Assembly (NCBI RefSeq): GCF_002077945.1 | Contig: NZ_LVYD01000047.1 | Coordinates: 1-63,978, forward strand | Source of the DNA: Niastella vici | GTDB taxonomy: Bacteria > Bacteroidota > Bacteroidia > Chitinophagales > Chitinophagaceae | Reading direction: 5' to 3' | DNA: 63,978 nt | Shown here: positions 7,907 to 17,777 of the stretch, piece by piece | Layout of the letters: the number at the start of each line of letters is the position of its first letter | Numbering within the stretch: the first letter of the stretch is position 1 | The notes under the pieces: model-generated | The model's input: the letters and a program-made list of their open reading frames with translations, nothing else | Databases searched by the model: none | What the model was told of the DNA's origin: nothing | Translations under genes and position numbers: made by a program

Positions 7907-10183
7907 ATGTCGGCTATAACCGTACTATTAACGCGCCTGGCTACCCATATGCGCAATATTTTTCATGCAATATGGGTTTTCTTTCCGGGCATTCTCTTCC
8001 TCGTATTAACCCTCGTTTGTTTCTGGAACCTTGCTCAGGGTAAAGACCTGATGGTGCTGGCCACTGAGCATCGGGGCTTCTTCCTGTTGTTTCAGTCGTT
8101 TCTTGGCTTTCTGGTGTTGGTAAGCTGGTATGCTACCCGCACAGTTGCCATCGCCAAAAAGCAAAGTCCGCATACAGCGCCGGGTTATTTGCAGGATGGC
8201 TACTATAAGCACATGCCCCGTTTTATAGGGTTTTCGCTGTTTACCATAATTATACTGGCCTTTTTACAGACCCCGTTGTTTGGCAGCAGTATTGAAGAAG
8301 ACAATAAAATATATTATGGTTTGCTGGTCGTTTCCATCCCTTATTATTTTTGGATGAATAAATTCTTCGAGAAACGGTTTAAAGTGATCAGGGTGAACAA
8401 ACTGTTTTTGATAACCCTGCTGATTGTAATAACCGGTTCAACCCTCATTACGCTTAATATACAACGTTATTCCTGGATGGTCATTGTGATGTTGTTGGTA
8501 CTGCAGGCATGTTTTATAATTCTGGTAGTTACGCGGCGCGAAGCCATTCAACAACAAAAAAAGGGTCAGAAAAATACAGCTGCGGCAACGGTTACCAGAA
8601 CAGAACGGCTGGCTGAATTCCTCGGCATTCCCCGGGAAGAAATACGCTTTCATGTTTCATTTTTGTTGATCAGCCTGGTGGCGCTCTCAGTTTATTTGGC
8701 CTGCACGCTCGATGTGGCCTTTGCAGTGAGCCTCGGTTCTTTCCCCTTCGTGCTACTGGCCTTTGCTGTATTCATGGGGTTTGGATTTATTCTCACCTTT
8801 TTTTCTATTCGCATTGGCATCAATATTCATCTTATTTTTTTGCTCATTGTTTTCGTGTTTGGTCAATGGACAGAACGTCATGATGTGGCTCTCGTTGAAA
8901 AGAAACCGGCCATAAAAGAAAGCCTGGCCAATAAGGCCAGCGTGCGGGATTATTTTATTCAATGGGTAAAAGACAGGGATACGCTGATCAGGAAATCGAA
9001 AGAATTCCCGGTATACTTTGTATTATCCGATGGCGGCGCTTCGCGTTCAGGGTACTGGGTGGCCTCGGTATTGGGAAAGCTGGAAGATACTTCGCAACAC
9101 GATTTTTCGAAGCACCTGTTTTGTTTGTCGGGCGCTTCGGGTGGCAGTGTAGGCAATGCCGCCTTTTATACGCTATTGAAAAACGCAGCCGACCAACCAG
9201 ATAAAAAACTTCCCAACAATCAGCTATTCTATCAGGCCGGGAAAGAATACCTGCGCAGCGACTTCCTTACGTATACACTCAGCCGTATGTTGGGGCATGA
9301 CTTCTTTGTGGCCATGTTCCCATTCAGTACCCGCGGCGACCGCGCCAAGGCATTAACCGATGCGCTGGAGCAGGCGCCAAAGGATAGCGTATTATTGAAG
9401 AACCAGCTGGAGGTGCCTTTTTCAGAACTGGCGGTGTACAAGGACAGTGTGAATACAAAACTGCCCATTCTTTGTGTGAATACTACACGCATGCAGGATG
9501 GAGCCCCTTCGGTTATCAGCACTATAGCCATTGACCCGCTTACATTCAATAACCGGGTCGATGTGCTGGCCCGGCTTGCCGATGGCCGCGATATGAAGTT
9601 GAGCACGGCAGTTGTACTGGGCGCCAGTTTTCCGTATGTGAGCCCTGCCGGCCGTATTGACTGTTTACGTTTTCTTAGTAAGGGGCCGCAGGAATTTCCC
9701 TTTTATTTTGTGGATGGCGGATATGTAGATAATTCCGGCGCCGGCGTGGTGCATGAAATGATCATTAAATTGAGTTCCCTGCGCGATTCCATTTGCAAGT
9801 CGAACAGTGATACCGTTTTGCGGAATAATTGCGGGAAGATCAACTTTTACGTAATGCACATCAGCAATGGGCCTGAAGGTGATATATTATTAAAAAAAGT
9901 AAATCCATTTGTGAACGACCTGGCGGCTCCGCTGCAAACCCTGATGGGTGCGTACGGCGTACAAACAAGTATCAACGACAGCCGCCTGAAGAGTTACCTG
10001 CGGAACCTGTATGGCAATGAACTCCATTATAAACCTATTAACCTTTACCGGCCGAAAGAGCCATTGAAATATTCCATGAACTGGGTTATTTCGCGACGAA
10101 CGCTGGATAGTATGGACAAGCGGTTGTATTCCCCGGATGTGCGGGCATACATGGTGAAGATCATGCAGGAACTAAAACGATAG
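7907..10183 (+). CDS. membrane-anchored patatin-like phospholipase
   Basis: A 758-aa protein with two parts. Residues 1-310 contain about eight hydrophobic segments (FPGILFLVLTLVCFW, FIGFSLFTIIILAF, LITLLIVITGSTLI, MLLVLQACFIILVV and others), so the N-terminal half is a polytopic membrane domain. Residues about 355-740 are a patatin-type lipase: oxyanion-loop-like SDGGASRSGYW, nucleophile motif GASGG in FCLSGASGGSVGNA, and catalytic Asp in FVDGGYVDNSG. The Ser-Asp dyad is thus intact. Known patatins cleave acyl chains from phospholipids; the substrate here is unknown. The TACCTTAG sequence about 30 nt before the ATG may be its -7 box. It stands alone between obg and the peptidase gene. Confidence 0.82.
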   Translation: MSAITVLLTRLATHMRNIFHAIWVFFPGILFLVLTLVCFWNLAQGKDLMVLATEHRGFFLLFQSFLGFLVLVSWYATRTVAIAKKQSPHTAPGYLQDGYYKHMPRFIGFSLFTIIILAFLQTPLFGSSIEEDNKIYYGLLVVSIPYYFWMNKFFEKRFKVIRVNKLFLITLLIVITGSTLITLNIQRYSWMVIVMLLVLQACFIILVVTRREAIQQQKKGQKNTAAATVTRTERLAEFLGIPREEIRFHVSFLLISLVALSVYLACTLDVAFAVSLGSFPFVLLAFAVFMGFGFILTFFSIRIGINIHLIFLLIVFVFGQWTERHDVALVEKKPAIKESLANKASVRDYFIQWVKDRDTLIRKSKEFPVYFVLSDGGASRSGYWVASVLGKLEDTSQHDFSKHLFCLSGASGGSVGNAAFYTLLKNAADQPDKKLPNNQLFYQAGKEYLRSDFLTYTLSRMLGHDFFVAMFPFSTRGDRAKALTDALEQAPKDSVLLKNQLEVPFSELAVYKDSVNTKLPILCVNTTRMQDGAPSVISTIAIDPLTFNNRVDVLARLADGRDMKLSTAVVLGASFPYVSPAGRIDCLRFLSKGPQEFPFYFVDGGYVDNSGAGVVHEMIIKLSSLRDSICKSNSDTVLRNNCGKINFYVMHISNGPEGDILLKKVNPFVNDLAAPLQTLMGAYGVQTSINDSRLKSYLRNLYGNELHYKPINLYRPKEPLKYSMNWVISRRTLDSMDKRLYSPDVRAYMVKIMQELKR

Positions 10184-10263
10184 ATTGCTGCAAGCTCGCC
10201 CTGATGGCTGGTCGAACGGGGGGTGGAAATAAGCCTCCTGAGTCATTTATTCATTTTTTTCAA

Positions 10264-10271
10264 TAGGTTTG
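10264..10271 (+). promoter_or_regulatory. -7 promoter box for the S46 peptidase gene
   Basis: TAGGTTTG at 10264-10271 matches TAnnTTTG and ends 22 nt before the ATG at 10294. No clear -33 TTTG was found. Confidence 0.4.
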
Positions 10272-10293
10272 CCGCCACAAAAGCTATCATAAT

Positions 10294-12459
10294 ATGAAGA
10301 AAATTCTTTTAACGGTTGCGTTAGCCGTTACCATGGTGCGCAGCTTTGCCGATGAAGGCATGTGGCTGCCACTATTGCTTGGACAACAGGTGTATAACGA
10401 CATGGTGAAGCGCGGTTTAAAGCTTACCAAGGAACAGTTGTACAGCGTCAACAAGGCCTCTATCAAAGATGCGATCATTATTTTCGGTGGATTTTGCACC
10501 GGAGAAATTGTAAGTAGTGAAGGGCTTATTTTTACCAACCACCACTGCGGTTACGATGCCACGGCCAATGCCAGCACAGTAGAACATAACTACCTGAAGA
10601 ACGGTTTCTGGTCAAAAAGCAAACAGGAAGAAATTCCCTCTGCCGGTTTATATGCAGAGTTCCTGACCAAAATAGAAGACGTTACGGCCGAAGTGTTGGA
10701 CTCGGCGAAAGGATTGAGCGGGTTGGACCGTGTATCGAAAGTAACAGCAGTTACAGCGGCTATCAATAAGCGCTATTCCGATGAAGCTACCAGTACCATT
10801 GCCCGGGTAAGCTCTTTATTCAAAGGTAACCAGTACCTGGTATTTGTTTACCGCCGTTATTCCGACATTCGCCTGGCTGGCGTTCCGCCCGAAAGCATTG
10901 GCAAATATGGTGGCGATACTGATAACTGGGAATGGCCACGCCATACCGGCGACTTTTCTATCTTTCGCGTTTATATGAGCAAGGATGGAAAGCCGGCCGA
11001 ATATTCTCCCGAAAACATTCCTTTAAAACCAAAATATTTCCTGCCGGTTTCTATCAAAGGAATTAAAGATGGGGATTATGCCATGATCTATGGTTACCCC
11101 GGTGGTACCAATCGTTACGAAACTTCATACGGCATCAAACAAAAAATTGATATCGACAATCCCACGCTGGTAAAGCTGCGCGATATGCGGTTGAAATATA
11201 TGTTTGAGCAAATGAAGAACGACCCCGCTATTAAACTGCAACTGGCAGCCGATTATGCCAGCATCGCCAACTACTGGAAATTTTTTGATGGCGAAAGCAA
11301 GCAGCTGGTCAAATACAATGTATACGATCAGAAAAAAGCAGCCGAAGCAAAATTCCAGACCTGGGCCAACGGTAAACCTGAATATGAGAACATCTTCAAA
11401 GACTGGGGAACTGCATACGATCAATGGCGTCCTTTTTCAAAACACCGCATGTACATCAATGAAGGTATTTTCGGTTCACCCCTGTTGGCCTATGCGGCCT
11501 CCTTACAACAGGTTGAAAATGCCATTGTGAAAAAAGGCAGCAGCGCCGATATCAAGAAAGCGCTGGATGCAACCAGGGAAGCAAGAACCGAATTGCTGAA
11601 AAGTGAGAACAAGGTATCTGATCAGAATATTGTAGCTGCGGTATTGAAGATGTATTATACCGATATTGATAAAGCGCAGCACCCGATCGGTTTTTATGAT
11701 GCTATAAAGTCTAATTATGGCGACCTGAGCGATGAGGCTACTTATAAGAAATATGCAGCCAGTATTTTCGCCAACACCATGATACTGGATAATGCAAAAT
11801 GGGATGCCTTTGCAGCAAATCCCGATGCTACGGTGTTGCAGGCCGACCCGGCTTATGCGGTGGCCAGCGCCTTTTTAAAGAACTGGCAGGGCAAGTTTTT
11901 ACAGAATTACCAACAGTTCACGCTTAAGAATAATGAATTTGGCCGCCTGTACCTGAAAGGCATCAGGCAAATGGATACAGCGAAAGCCAAAAAAATGTAT
12001 CCCGATGCCACCTTCACCATGCGCGTAAGTTTTGGAAATGTAAAAAGCTACGCTCCTCGTGACGCTGTTAAATACGACTATGTGACCACCATGAAAGGCA
12101 TCCTGGAAAAATACCAGCCTGGTGATTATGAGTTTGACCTGCCTGAAAAATTACTGGAACTGGCCAGGAAAAAAGATTTCGGCCAGTACATCGATAAACA
12201 ACGCAACGACCTGGTGGTTGGTTTCATTACTACCAATGATATCACTGGCGGTAACTCCGGTTCACCGGTGATCGATGGCAGCGGCAACCTCATTGGGCTG
12301 GCATTTGATGGCAACTATGAAGCATTGAGCCATAAGATCTCTTTTGATCCTGTTTATAACCGTACCATTTGTGTTGACGTTCGGTACGTGTTATGGTGTA
12401 TTGATAAGTTGGGCGGCGCTACCAACCTCATCAATGAGTTGAAACTGGTAAAATTATAA
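10294..12459 (+). CDS. S46 family dipeptidyl-peptidase, DPP7-like
   Basis: A 721-aa periplasmic serine exopeptidase removing dipeptides from the N-terminus of peptides, as in amino-acid-fermenting and protein-degrading Bacteroidota. A signal peptide occupies residues 1-19 (MKKILLTVALAVTMVRSFA). The chymotrypsin-type triad is readable: His84 in TNHHCGYDA, Asp220 in WPRHTGDFS and Ser655 in TGGNSGSPV. The residue 18 after the catalytic Ser, which is Arg673 in acidic-specific DPP11 and Gly in DPP7, is Gly673 here (FDGN). A DPP7-like preference for hydrophobic P1 residues is therefore inferred. It is monocistronic, with its own -7 box and terminator. Confidence 0.92.
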   Translation: MKKILLTVALAVTMVRSFADEGMWLPLLLGQQVYNDMVKRGLKLTKEQLYSVNKASIKDAIIIFGGFCTGEIVSSEGLIFTNHHCGYDATANASTVEHNYLKNGFWSKSKQEEIPSAGLYAEFLTKIEDVTAEVLDSAKGLSGLDRVSKVTAVTAAINKRYSDEATSTIARVSSLFKGNQYLVFVYRRYSDIRLAGVPPESIGKYGGDTDNWEWPRHTGDFSIFRVYMSKDGKPAEYSPENIPLKPKYFLPVSIKGIKDGDYAMIYGYPGGTNRYETSYGIKQKIDIDNPTLVKLRDMRLKYMFEQMKNDPAIKLQLAADYASIANYWKFFDGESKQLVKYNVYDQKKAAEAKFQTWANGKPEYENIFKDWGTAYDQWRPFSKHRMYINEGIFGSPLLAYAASLQQVENAIVKKGSSADIKKALDATREARTELLKSENKVSDQNIVAAVLKMYYTDIDKAQHPIGFYDAIKSNYGDLSDEATYKKYAASIFANTMILDNAKWDAFAANPDATVLQADPAYAVASAFLKNWQGKFLQNYQQFTLKNNEFGRLYLKGIRQMDTAKAKKMYPDATFTMRVSFGNVKSYAPRDAVKYDYVTTMKGILEKYQPGDYEFDLPEKLLELARKKDFGQYIDKQRNDLVVGFITTNDITGGNSGSPVIDGSGNLIGLAFDGNYEALSHKISFDPVYNRTICVDVRYVLWCIDKLGGATNLINELKLVKL

Positions 12460-12481
12460 TCAACATTCTATATAAGTTTAG

Positions 12482-12515
12482 GGGTGGTTCGCCAATTGGT
12501 TGACCACCCTTTTTC
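12482..12515 (+). terminator. terminator after the S46 peptidase gene
   Basis: GGGTGGT (12482-12488) pairs with ACCACCC (12503-12509), followed by TTTTTC. The loop contains the small palindrome CCAATTGG (12492-12499), which could form an inner hairpin. Confidence 0.7.
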
Positions 12516-12610
12516 TTTTAATGACTTGTTATTTCAAAAAGGGGTTCCCCCGATTATACGCGGGGAATGCATTTCTTTCGTTTATTTTGCACCCTAAAAT
12601 TCCAATTTCC

Positions 12611-13084
12611 ATGGAACAAAACAACCAGGCCGACTTATTACAGGATATTCAGGATGAAAATTATGTAGACCCCGTTTCAAAGTGGATACGATTAGCCAAT
12701 TATATTGTTGATCAAATCGTTACGGGTGTAATTGTAAATGCTATTGAGTACGGGTTGGGAATTCTCAATAAGGGAGGAACCTATAACGATCTTATTTTGA
12801 GCCAGGACGGTATGTCGACACTTTTGTATAGCTTTCTGATCTCATTTGGCGTAATGTTCACTTATTATACGGTTTTTGAAACTGCTACCAATGGTAGAAC
12901 TATTGGTAAAATATTGACCGGAACGATCGCTATTAACCAGGATGGCAGTCCGTTTACATTTAAGCAGGCCTTACTGCGCACTTTATGCCGGTTTATTCCT
13001 CTTGAGCCAATAGGTGCATTATTTGCTTACATGCCCTGGCACGATAGTATAACAAAAACAGCCGTAGTGAAAAAGACCTGGTAA
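12611..13084 (+). CDS. RDD family membrane protein
   Basis: A 157-aa protein with three hydrophobic segments and the RDD-family pattern: the Arg/Asp pair in SKWIRLANYIVDQIVTGVIV (first helix), then TATNGRTIGKILTGTIAINQDGSPFTFKQALLRTLCRFIPLEP. The frame is open upstream to an ATG at 12500, but the first 37 codons there overlap the preceding terminator region and lack family similarity, so ATG 12611 (MEQNNQ) is chosen. RDD proteins are thought to be ion or small-molecule transporters; the specific role is unknown. Confidence 0.82.
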   Translation: MEQNNQADLLQDIQDENYVDPVSKWIRLANYIVDQIVTGVIVNAIEYGLGILNKGGTYNDLILSQDGMSTLLYSFLISFGVMFTYYTVFETATNGRTIGKILTGTIAINQDGSPFTFKQALLRTLCRFIPLEPIGALFAYMPWHDSITKTAVVKKTW

Positions 13085-13108
13085 AATATTATTACCGATA
13101 AAAGGAAA

Positions 13109-13135
13109 GGGCTCCGGTCAACCGGAGCCCTTTTT
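13109..13135 (+). terminator. terminator between convergent RDD and ndh genes
   Basis: GGGCTCCGG (13109-13117), loop TCAA, CCGGAGCCC (13122-13130), then TTTTT. The stem is a perfect 9 bp. It lies between two converging genes and could serve the plus-strand gene mainly. Confidence 0.85.
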
Positions 13136-13140
13136 ATTAG

Positions 13141-14448
13141 TTAGCTTTTAACCTCTATTAACTTTTCTTGTTCTGAATGCACATCCTCTTTGCGCGGCCT
13201 GATGATCAACCGCAGCGTGGGGTCATTGGTCATGAACGACCAGAACCAGCTAAAGGCCAGTTTCACTTTATTGCGGAAACCTATCAACGGAATAATGTGG
13301 ATGAACAACCAGATAAACCAGGCGCCAAAACCTTTGAAGAACAATTTGGGAAGGTCAACCACGGCCTTGTATTTTGAAATAATGGCCATGCTGCCCTTAT
13401 CGTTATAAGCAAAGGCTTTCATAGGTTTGCCGTTGGCCTGTTTAATGAGGTTATGAGCTAGCAATGTACCCTGTTGAATAGCCACCTGTGCTAATTGCGG
13501 GTGGCCGTTGGGAAATTTTTGGTCGGCCGACATAAAACAAAGATCGCCCAGTGCGAAAATGTTTTCGGAGTCCTGCACTTTATTGAATTCATCAACCAGT
13601 ATTCTTCTGCCCCGGGTAATAACAGCAGCCGGCAAACCAGGCGCCTCGCGGCCGATTACACCAGAAGCCCAGATGAGCACATTGGTAGCAATGGTGCGGC
13701 CATCGGCCAGGTACACGGTTTCATCGTGATAATCCTTAACAGCTGTATTATTGATCACATGTACACCCAGTTTTCTTAAAACCCTGGTGGCTTCTTCCTG
13801 CGACTTATGGCTCATGGGGCCAAGCAGCGCTTTGCCGGCATCGATGAGGTACAGGTGTGAACGCAGGTCTTTTATTTCGGGATATTCTTTTCGCGCAATA
13901 TTTCGGCCCAACTCTGCCAGCATACCGGCTAACTCTACGCCCGTTGGACCACCACCACAGATCACAATATTCAAATACTTTTCTTTTTCTTTAAGATCGG
14001 TAGTTCGTACTGCTTCTTCCATGTTCAGCAGTAAATGGTTGCGCAGGTTAAGGGCATCATCGATGGTTTTCATGGGCAGCGAATCTGCTTTTACGCGTTC
14101 CATGCCAAAGTAATTGCTTTCAGTTCCCATGGCCAGTACCAGGTAATCGTATTCCACTACACCGGTATCGGTTTCAATATTATTCTTTTCAGGATTTACT
14201 TTCTTTAAGCTGCCCATGTGAAAGCGCAAATTGGCTTCCTCCTGAAATAACCGGCGAAATGGATAACTGATGTTGGAAGGTTCAATGAAAGCGGTTGCAA
14301 CCTGGTATAAGAGTGGAGGAAAGAAGTGGTAGTTATTCTTATCTACCAGGGTAATGTGAAAACGTTTGTCTTTTCTAAGCTTTTTGATAAGGTTAATGCC
14401 GGCAAATCCACCACCGACAATAACTACTTTTTTAACTGGTTGTTCCAT
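13141..14448 (-). CDS. ndh: type II NADH:quinone oxidoreductase (NDH-2)
   Basis: A 435-aa single-subunit, non-proton-pumping NADH dehydrogenase on the cytoplasmic face of the membrane. The FAD-binding Rossmann motif VVIVGGGFAGINLIKKL lies at the N-terminus. The NADH-binding motif is IVICGGGPTGVELAGMLAEL, and the quinone-site region is NGHPQLAQVAIQQGTLLAHNL. The C-terminus (FKGFGAWFIWLFIHIIPLIGFRNKVKLAFSWFWSF) holds the hydrophobic and amphipathic membrane anchor of the family. The upstream 14449-14716 gap contains GCTCCC/GGGAGC arms (14471-14493), a possible leader hairpin of this gene. Confidence 0.93.
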   Translation of the reverse strand: MEQPVKKVVIVGGGFAGINLIKKLRKDKRFHITLVDKNNYHFFPPLLYQVATAFIEPSNISYPFRRLFQEEANLRFHMGSLKKVNPEKNNIETDTGVVEYDYLVLAMGTESNYFGMERVKADSLPMKTIDDALNLRNHLLLNMEEAVRTTDLKEKEKYLNIVICGGGPTGVELAGMLAELGRNIARKEYPEIKDLRSHLYLIDAGKALLGPMSHKSQEEATRVLRKLGVHVINNTAVKDYHDETVYLADGRTIATNVLIWASGVIGREAPGLPAAVITRGRRILVDEFNKVQDSENIFALGDLCFMSADQKFPNGHPQLAQVAIQQGTLLAHNLIKQANGKPMKAFAYNDKGSMAIISKYKAVVDLPKLFFKGFGAWFIWLFIHIIPLIGFRNKVKLAFSWFWSFMTNDPTLRLIIRPRKEDVHSEQEKLIEVKS

Positions 14449-14716
14449 AACTCGTTCTTCTTATTAACATTAATGAACAATTACGCTCCCTTATTGTATA
14501 TGGGAGCACCTTTTTGCCTGACTAACTTTTTCAGGTTATGGCAAGTGTTTAAAAAAGCAAGGATGGAGAATGATAGACGCAGCAAAGTTCGTTACTATTA
14601 TTGAAATAGCATAAAAAACATGAACGCGCATGTGGGTGCCTTTATTTCAACCAGTTATCAGTTTGCAGAAACGCAAGCGTGAATGTCACTTTCCCTGTTT
14701 GGCAGGGTAAGGAAGC

Positions 14717-17700
14717 TTAATATTGTAATTCGGGGTAGTCTGTTTTAATTAACGGTATCACTTCATCAATGACCTTTTTAAATGCAAGGATCTGACCGGC
14801 CAGGGTGGGGTATTGCTGTTCCTCCCATTGTGCCTTCTCTATTTTTTCAGCAATGCCGGCTGCCGAAAAAATATTCAGGTTGTTGAGAGATGATTTCATC
14901 CGGTGCGCCAGGAATTTTACCTGTTTAATATCTTTTTCTTCAAAGGCGCGTTCGAGGTTGGCAGTACCAGTCATGGTTTCGGTGATGAAGACCTGCAGCA
15001 TTTTAACGATGAATTTTTCATCACCGCGGGTGATCTGTTTCAGTTTGGCCAAATCGTACAAAGGTGTATCTGTAGCTGCGGTTGTTTTGGCCGGGCCAAA
15101 ATGCGTTTCGCGCCCCAGCCATTTGGCAATAAGGCGAATGAGGTCTTCTTCATCAAAGGGTTTGCTTAAATAATCGTTCATGCCTGCCTGTATGCACTTT
15201 TCCATTTCGCCTTTTACGGCATTGGCGGTTAGTGCAATGATGGGAATATTCGATTGTATCTCTTTCCTGATGACGCGCGTTGCTTCCAGTCCGTCCATCA
15301 CCGGCATTTGAATATCCATTAAAACGATATCATACTGCCTGGCCCTGATGGCGTCAACGGCTTCAACCCCATTCACTGCTTCAGTCATGGTGGCTCCATA
15401 TTGCTTCAAAATTGTTTCTGCCACCACGCGGTTCATTTCATTATCTTCTACAAGGAGTATTTTTTTGTCGGCCAGAATATGGGCTTCCACATGGCTGTTA
15501 TCTTTTTTGGGCAGGTCGCTTTCCTGGCCTGTTTCAAAACTTAATTGAATATTTACCTGTGTGCCTTCGCCTTTTTTGCTTTTAACAGTTATGGAGCCGT
15601 TCATTAGTTCAACCAGTTGTTTTACGATGCTCATACCGAGGCCGGTTCCGCCATAACTGCGGGCAATGCTGTCATCTTCCTGACTGAATTTATTAAAGAG
15701 GTTTTTCAGGTAACCTTCATCCATGCCCTTGCCGGTGTCGCTAATGATGATCTCGAGCTTTTGCCAACCGGGCAGATCTTTATTAAGCAAACACTGCAAC
15801 GTAACCTGGCCCCGTTTGGTGAATTTTATTGAGTTACTCAACAGGTTCATCAACACCTGGTTAATTCGGAAAGGATCGCCTTTTAATACTTTACAAACGT
15901 CAGGGGCTACCGAAACATCGAATTGCAGTCCTTTTTCTTCTGCTTTCATTTTCAGTACCCGGCTTGAATTGGTTACCAGGTCGTGCATATTGAAACCGAT
16001 CTCTTCAAGAGTGACCCTGCCGGCTTCCAGCTTTGAGAAGTCGAGAATATCGTTGATGATCACCAGCAGGTTTTCGGCCGCCGTGCCAATGATCTCTAAA
16101 AAAGATTGTTGTTGTTGATTGAGTGTAGTTTTTTGTAATTGCCTGCTCATACCCAGGATAGCGTTCATAGGGGTTCTTATTTCATGGCTCATATTGGCCA
16201 GGAACAGGTCTTTGGCATGAACCGATTTTTCGGCGATCAGTTTGGCTTCTACCAGTTGCCGTTGCAGTATTTTTTGCTCAGTAATATCAAGGTGAATGCC
16301 AATGGAGCCAATATGTTGTTGTTTGTCGTTGTACAGCGGGGCGCCGCAAACCAGCCACCAGTTGGTATCGCTGCTTTTTGTTTTAACATTCATTTCATAC
16401 GCATCTGACAATCCTTTTTGCCGCGAGCTGTTCTTTTCTTCGATCAGATCTTTGTATTCGTCTTTCACAAAAAGGGTTGAAGCGTTTTGGCCGATCAATT
16501 CATGTTCTTCATACCCGCTCATGAGGCAAAAGCTCTGGTTCACATACCTGATATTTTCTTCCAGGTCAACCTCAATGAGCCCGAGATTCATGTTGGCGAT
16601 AATACTTCTGTATTTTTCTTCCTGTTTTTTGAGTTTGACCTCTGAGCGCTTTCTTTCGGTAATGTCGTTATACGTCCATAAATGGCCGCGGTAAATATCA
16701 TCAATGAATAAGGGAATGTAATTTCTTTCCAGTACCCGGCCATCGGCCATTTTCAGTTCCTCTGTATTGACCGGCGTACGGTTCTTTAAATGATTTTCGG
16801 TAGTGGTTCTAAATTCATCGGGATATTTAAAGAGGGGCGTACTGCTTTCATAAAGGTCTGTACACTCTATGCCAACCAGGGTTTCGGGAGAACCGGGATA
16901 GCCAAAGAATTCGGTGAATTTTTTATTGGTGAGCACAACATGTCCATTCTCATCTTCGAGCAACACCCCGGTTTGCAGATTTTTTAGCAGGTGCGTTAGC
17001 CGGTTGGCGGTTGCCGTTAATTCGCCCTGGATGTCTTTATAATTTTGAATGTCGGTCAGGGTGCCGATGATCGTAATAGGCTTTCCGCTTTTAGATATGC
17101 TGATGACGCCGCCGCGGTTCAGGATCCAGCGGGTTTTTCCATCTTTCAGTTTTACGCGGTATTCAACACAATGTTTGGTTATTTCGCCATTCATGTACCG
17201 GCGAAATGTTTCTATGGCTATGTGCCGGTCTTCTTCCAGGATCGAATGCCACCAGACCAGGTTCTCTTTTCCTTCAAATACTGTTTGGTCAAGGTCAAGG
17301 ATCGATTTTTCATTGACGGCAAAGGTCATGGTCTGGGTGGGGAAATGGTATTCCCATACATTGTCGTCGATGGTGGAAAGCGCCAGGCGTAGCCGTTTTT
17401 CTGATTGTTGCAGCAGATCATCGGCTTTCTTTTTTTCCTGCAGTTCGTGTTCGAGGTAATTGATAACATCCGACAGGTCGTCTGAATCGTTATACGACAG
17501 GTTGTTATTGCCCTTGAATTTATTGATGGTTTCTTTTAATTGCTTGATGGAAGCATGTTTTAGCTTCGCTTCTTTCTTTAATTTTTCATTTATTTGTATA
17601 TATTCATTCTCGCTGCAGGCAAAGGCATGATTGAACAATTTGCGGTCCCGTTCATATTCTTCATAGGAGTCGTGCACCGCCTGAATAAACCGGGCGAGGT

Positions 17701-17770
17701 TTTCCTGCAAATAATAATCTTCAGGAAGGTACTTTTTAATTTGCCGTTCAAGCAATTTATTAAAGCTCAT
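14717..17770 (-). CDS. PAS-rich hybrid sensor histidine kinase with REC and HPt domains
   Basis: A protein of about 1017 aa without transmembrane segments, so a cytoplasmic sensor. Domain order: N-terminal helical region with a coiled coil (about 70-125), three PAS/PAC units (about 130-255, 265-380, 385-505), HisKA (HEIRTPMNAILGM), HATPase (N box MNLLSNSIKFT, G1 DTGKGM, G2 GGTGLGMSIVKQL), a receiver (phospho-Asp in VLMDIQMPVMDG, Lys in LSKPFD) and a C-terminal HPt domain (LAHRMKSSLNNL). All phosphorelay residues are present. ATG 17770 starts 7 nt after the FIST gene; ATG 17791, overlapping that gene, is an alternative. No response regulator with an output domain is adjacent. Confidence 0.9.
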   Translation of the reverse strand: MSFNKLLERQIKKYLPEDYYLQENLARFIQAVHDSYEEYERDRKLFNHAFACSENEYIQINEKLKKEAKLKHASIKQLKETINKFKGNNNLSYNDSDDLSDVINYLEHELQEKKKADDLLQQSEKRLRLALSTIDDNVWEYHFPTQTMTFAVNEKSILDLDQTVFEGKENLVWWHSILEEDRHIAIETFRRYMNGEITKHCVEYRVKLKDGKTRWILNRGGVISISKSGKPITIIGTLTDIQNYKDIQGELTATANRLTHLLKNLQTGVLLEDENGHVVLTNKKFTEFFGYPGSPETLVGIECTDLYESSTPLFKYPDEFRTTTENHLKNRTPVNTEELKMADGRVLERNYIPLFIDDIYRGHLWTYNDITERKRSEVKLKKQEEKYRSIIANMNLGLIEVDLEENIRYVNQSFCLMSGYEEHELIGQNASTLFVKDEYKDLIEEKNSSRQKGLSDAYEMNVKTKSSDTNWWLVCGAPLYNDKQQHIGSIGIHLDITEQKILQRQLVEAKLIAEKSVHAKDLFLANMSHEIRTPMNAILGMSRQLQKTTLNQQQQSFLEIIGTAAENLLVIINDILDFSKLEAGRVTLEEIGFNMHDLVTNSSRVLKMKAEEKGLQFDVSVAPDVCKVLKGDPFRINQVLMNLLSNSIKFTKRGQVTLQCLLNKDLPGWQKLEIIISDTGKGMDEGYLKNLFNKFSQEDDSIARSYGGTGLGMSIVKQLVELMNGSITVKSKKGEGTQVNIQLSFETGQESDLPKKDNSHVEAHILADKKILLVEDNEMNRVVAETILKQYGATMTEAVNGVEAVDAIRARQYDIVLMDIQMPVMDGLEATRVIRKEIQSNIPIIALTANAVKGEMEKCIQAGMNDYLSKPFDEEDLIRLIAKWLGRETHFGPAKTTAATDTPLYDLAKLKQITRGDEKFIVKMLQVFITETMTGTANLERAFEEKDIKQVKFLAHRMKSSLNNLNIFSAAGIAEKIEKAQWEEQQYPTLAGQILAFKKVIDEVIPLIKTDYPELQY

Positions 17771-17777
17771 GGCGCAA

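Noticed and set aside
12500..12610. 37-residue N-terminal extension of the RDD protein
   Set aside because: It overlaps the preceding terminator T-run and adds residues unlike the family.
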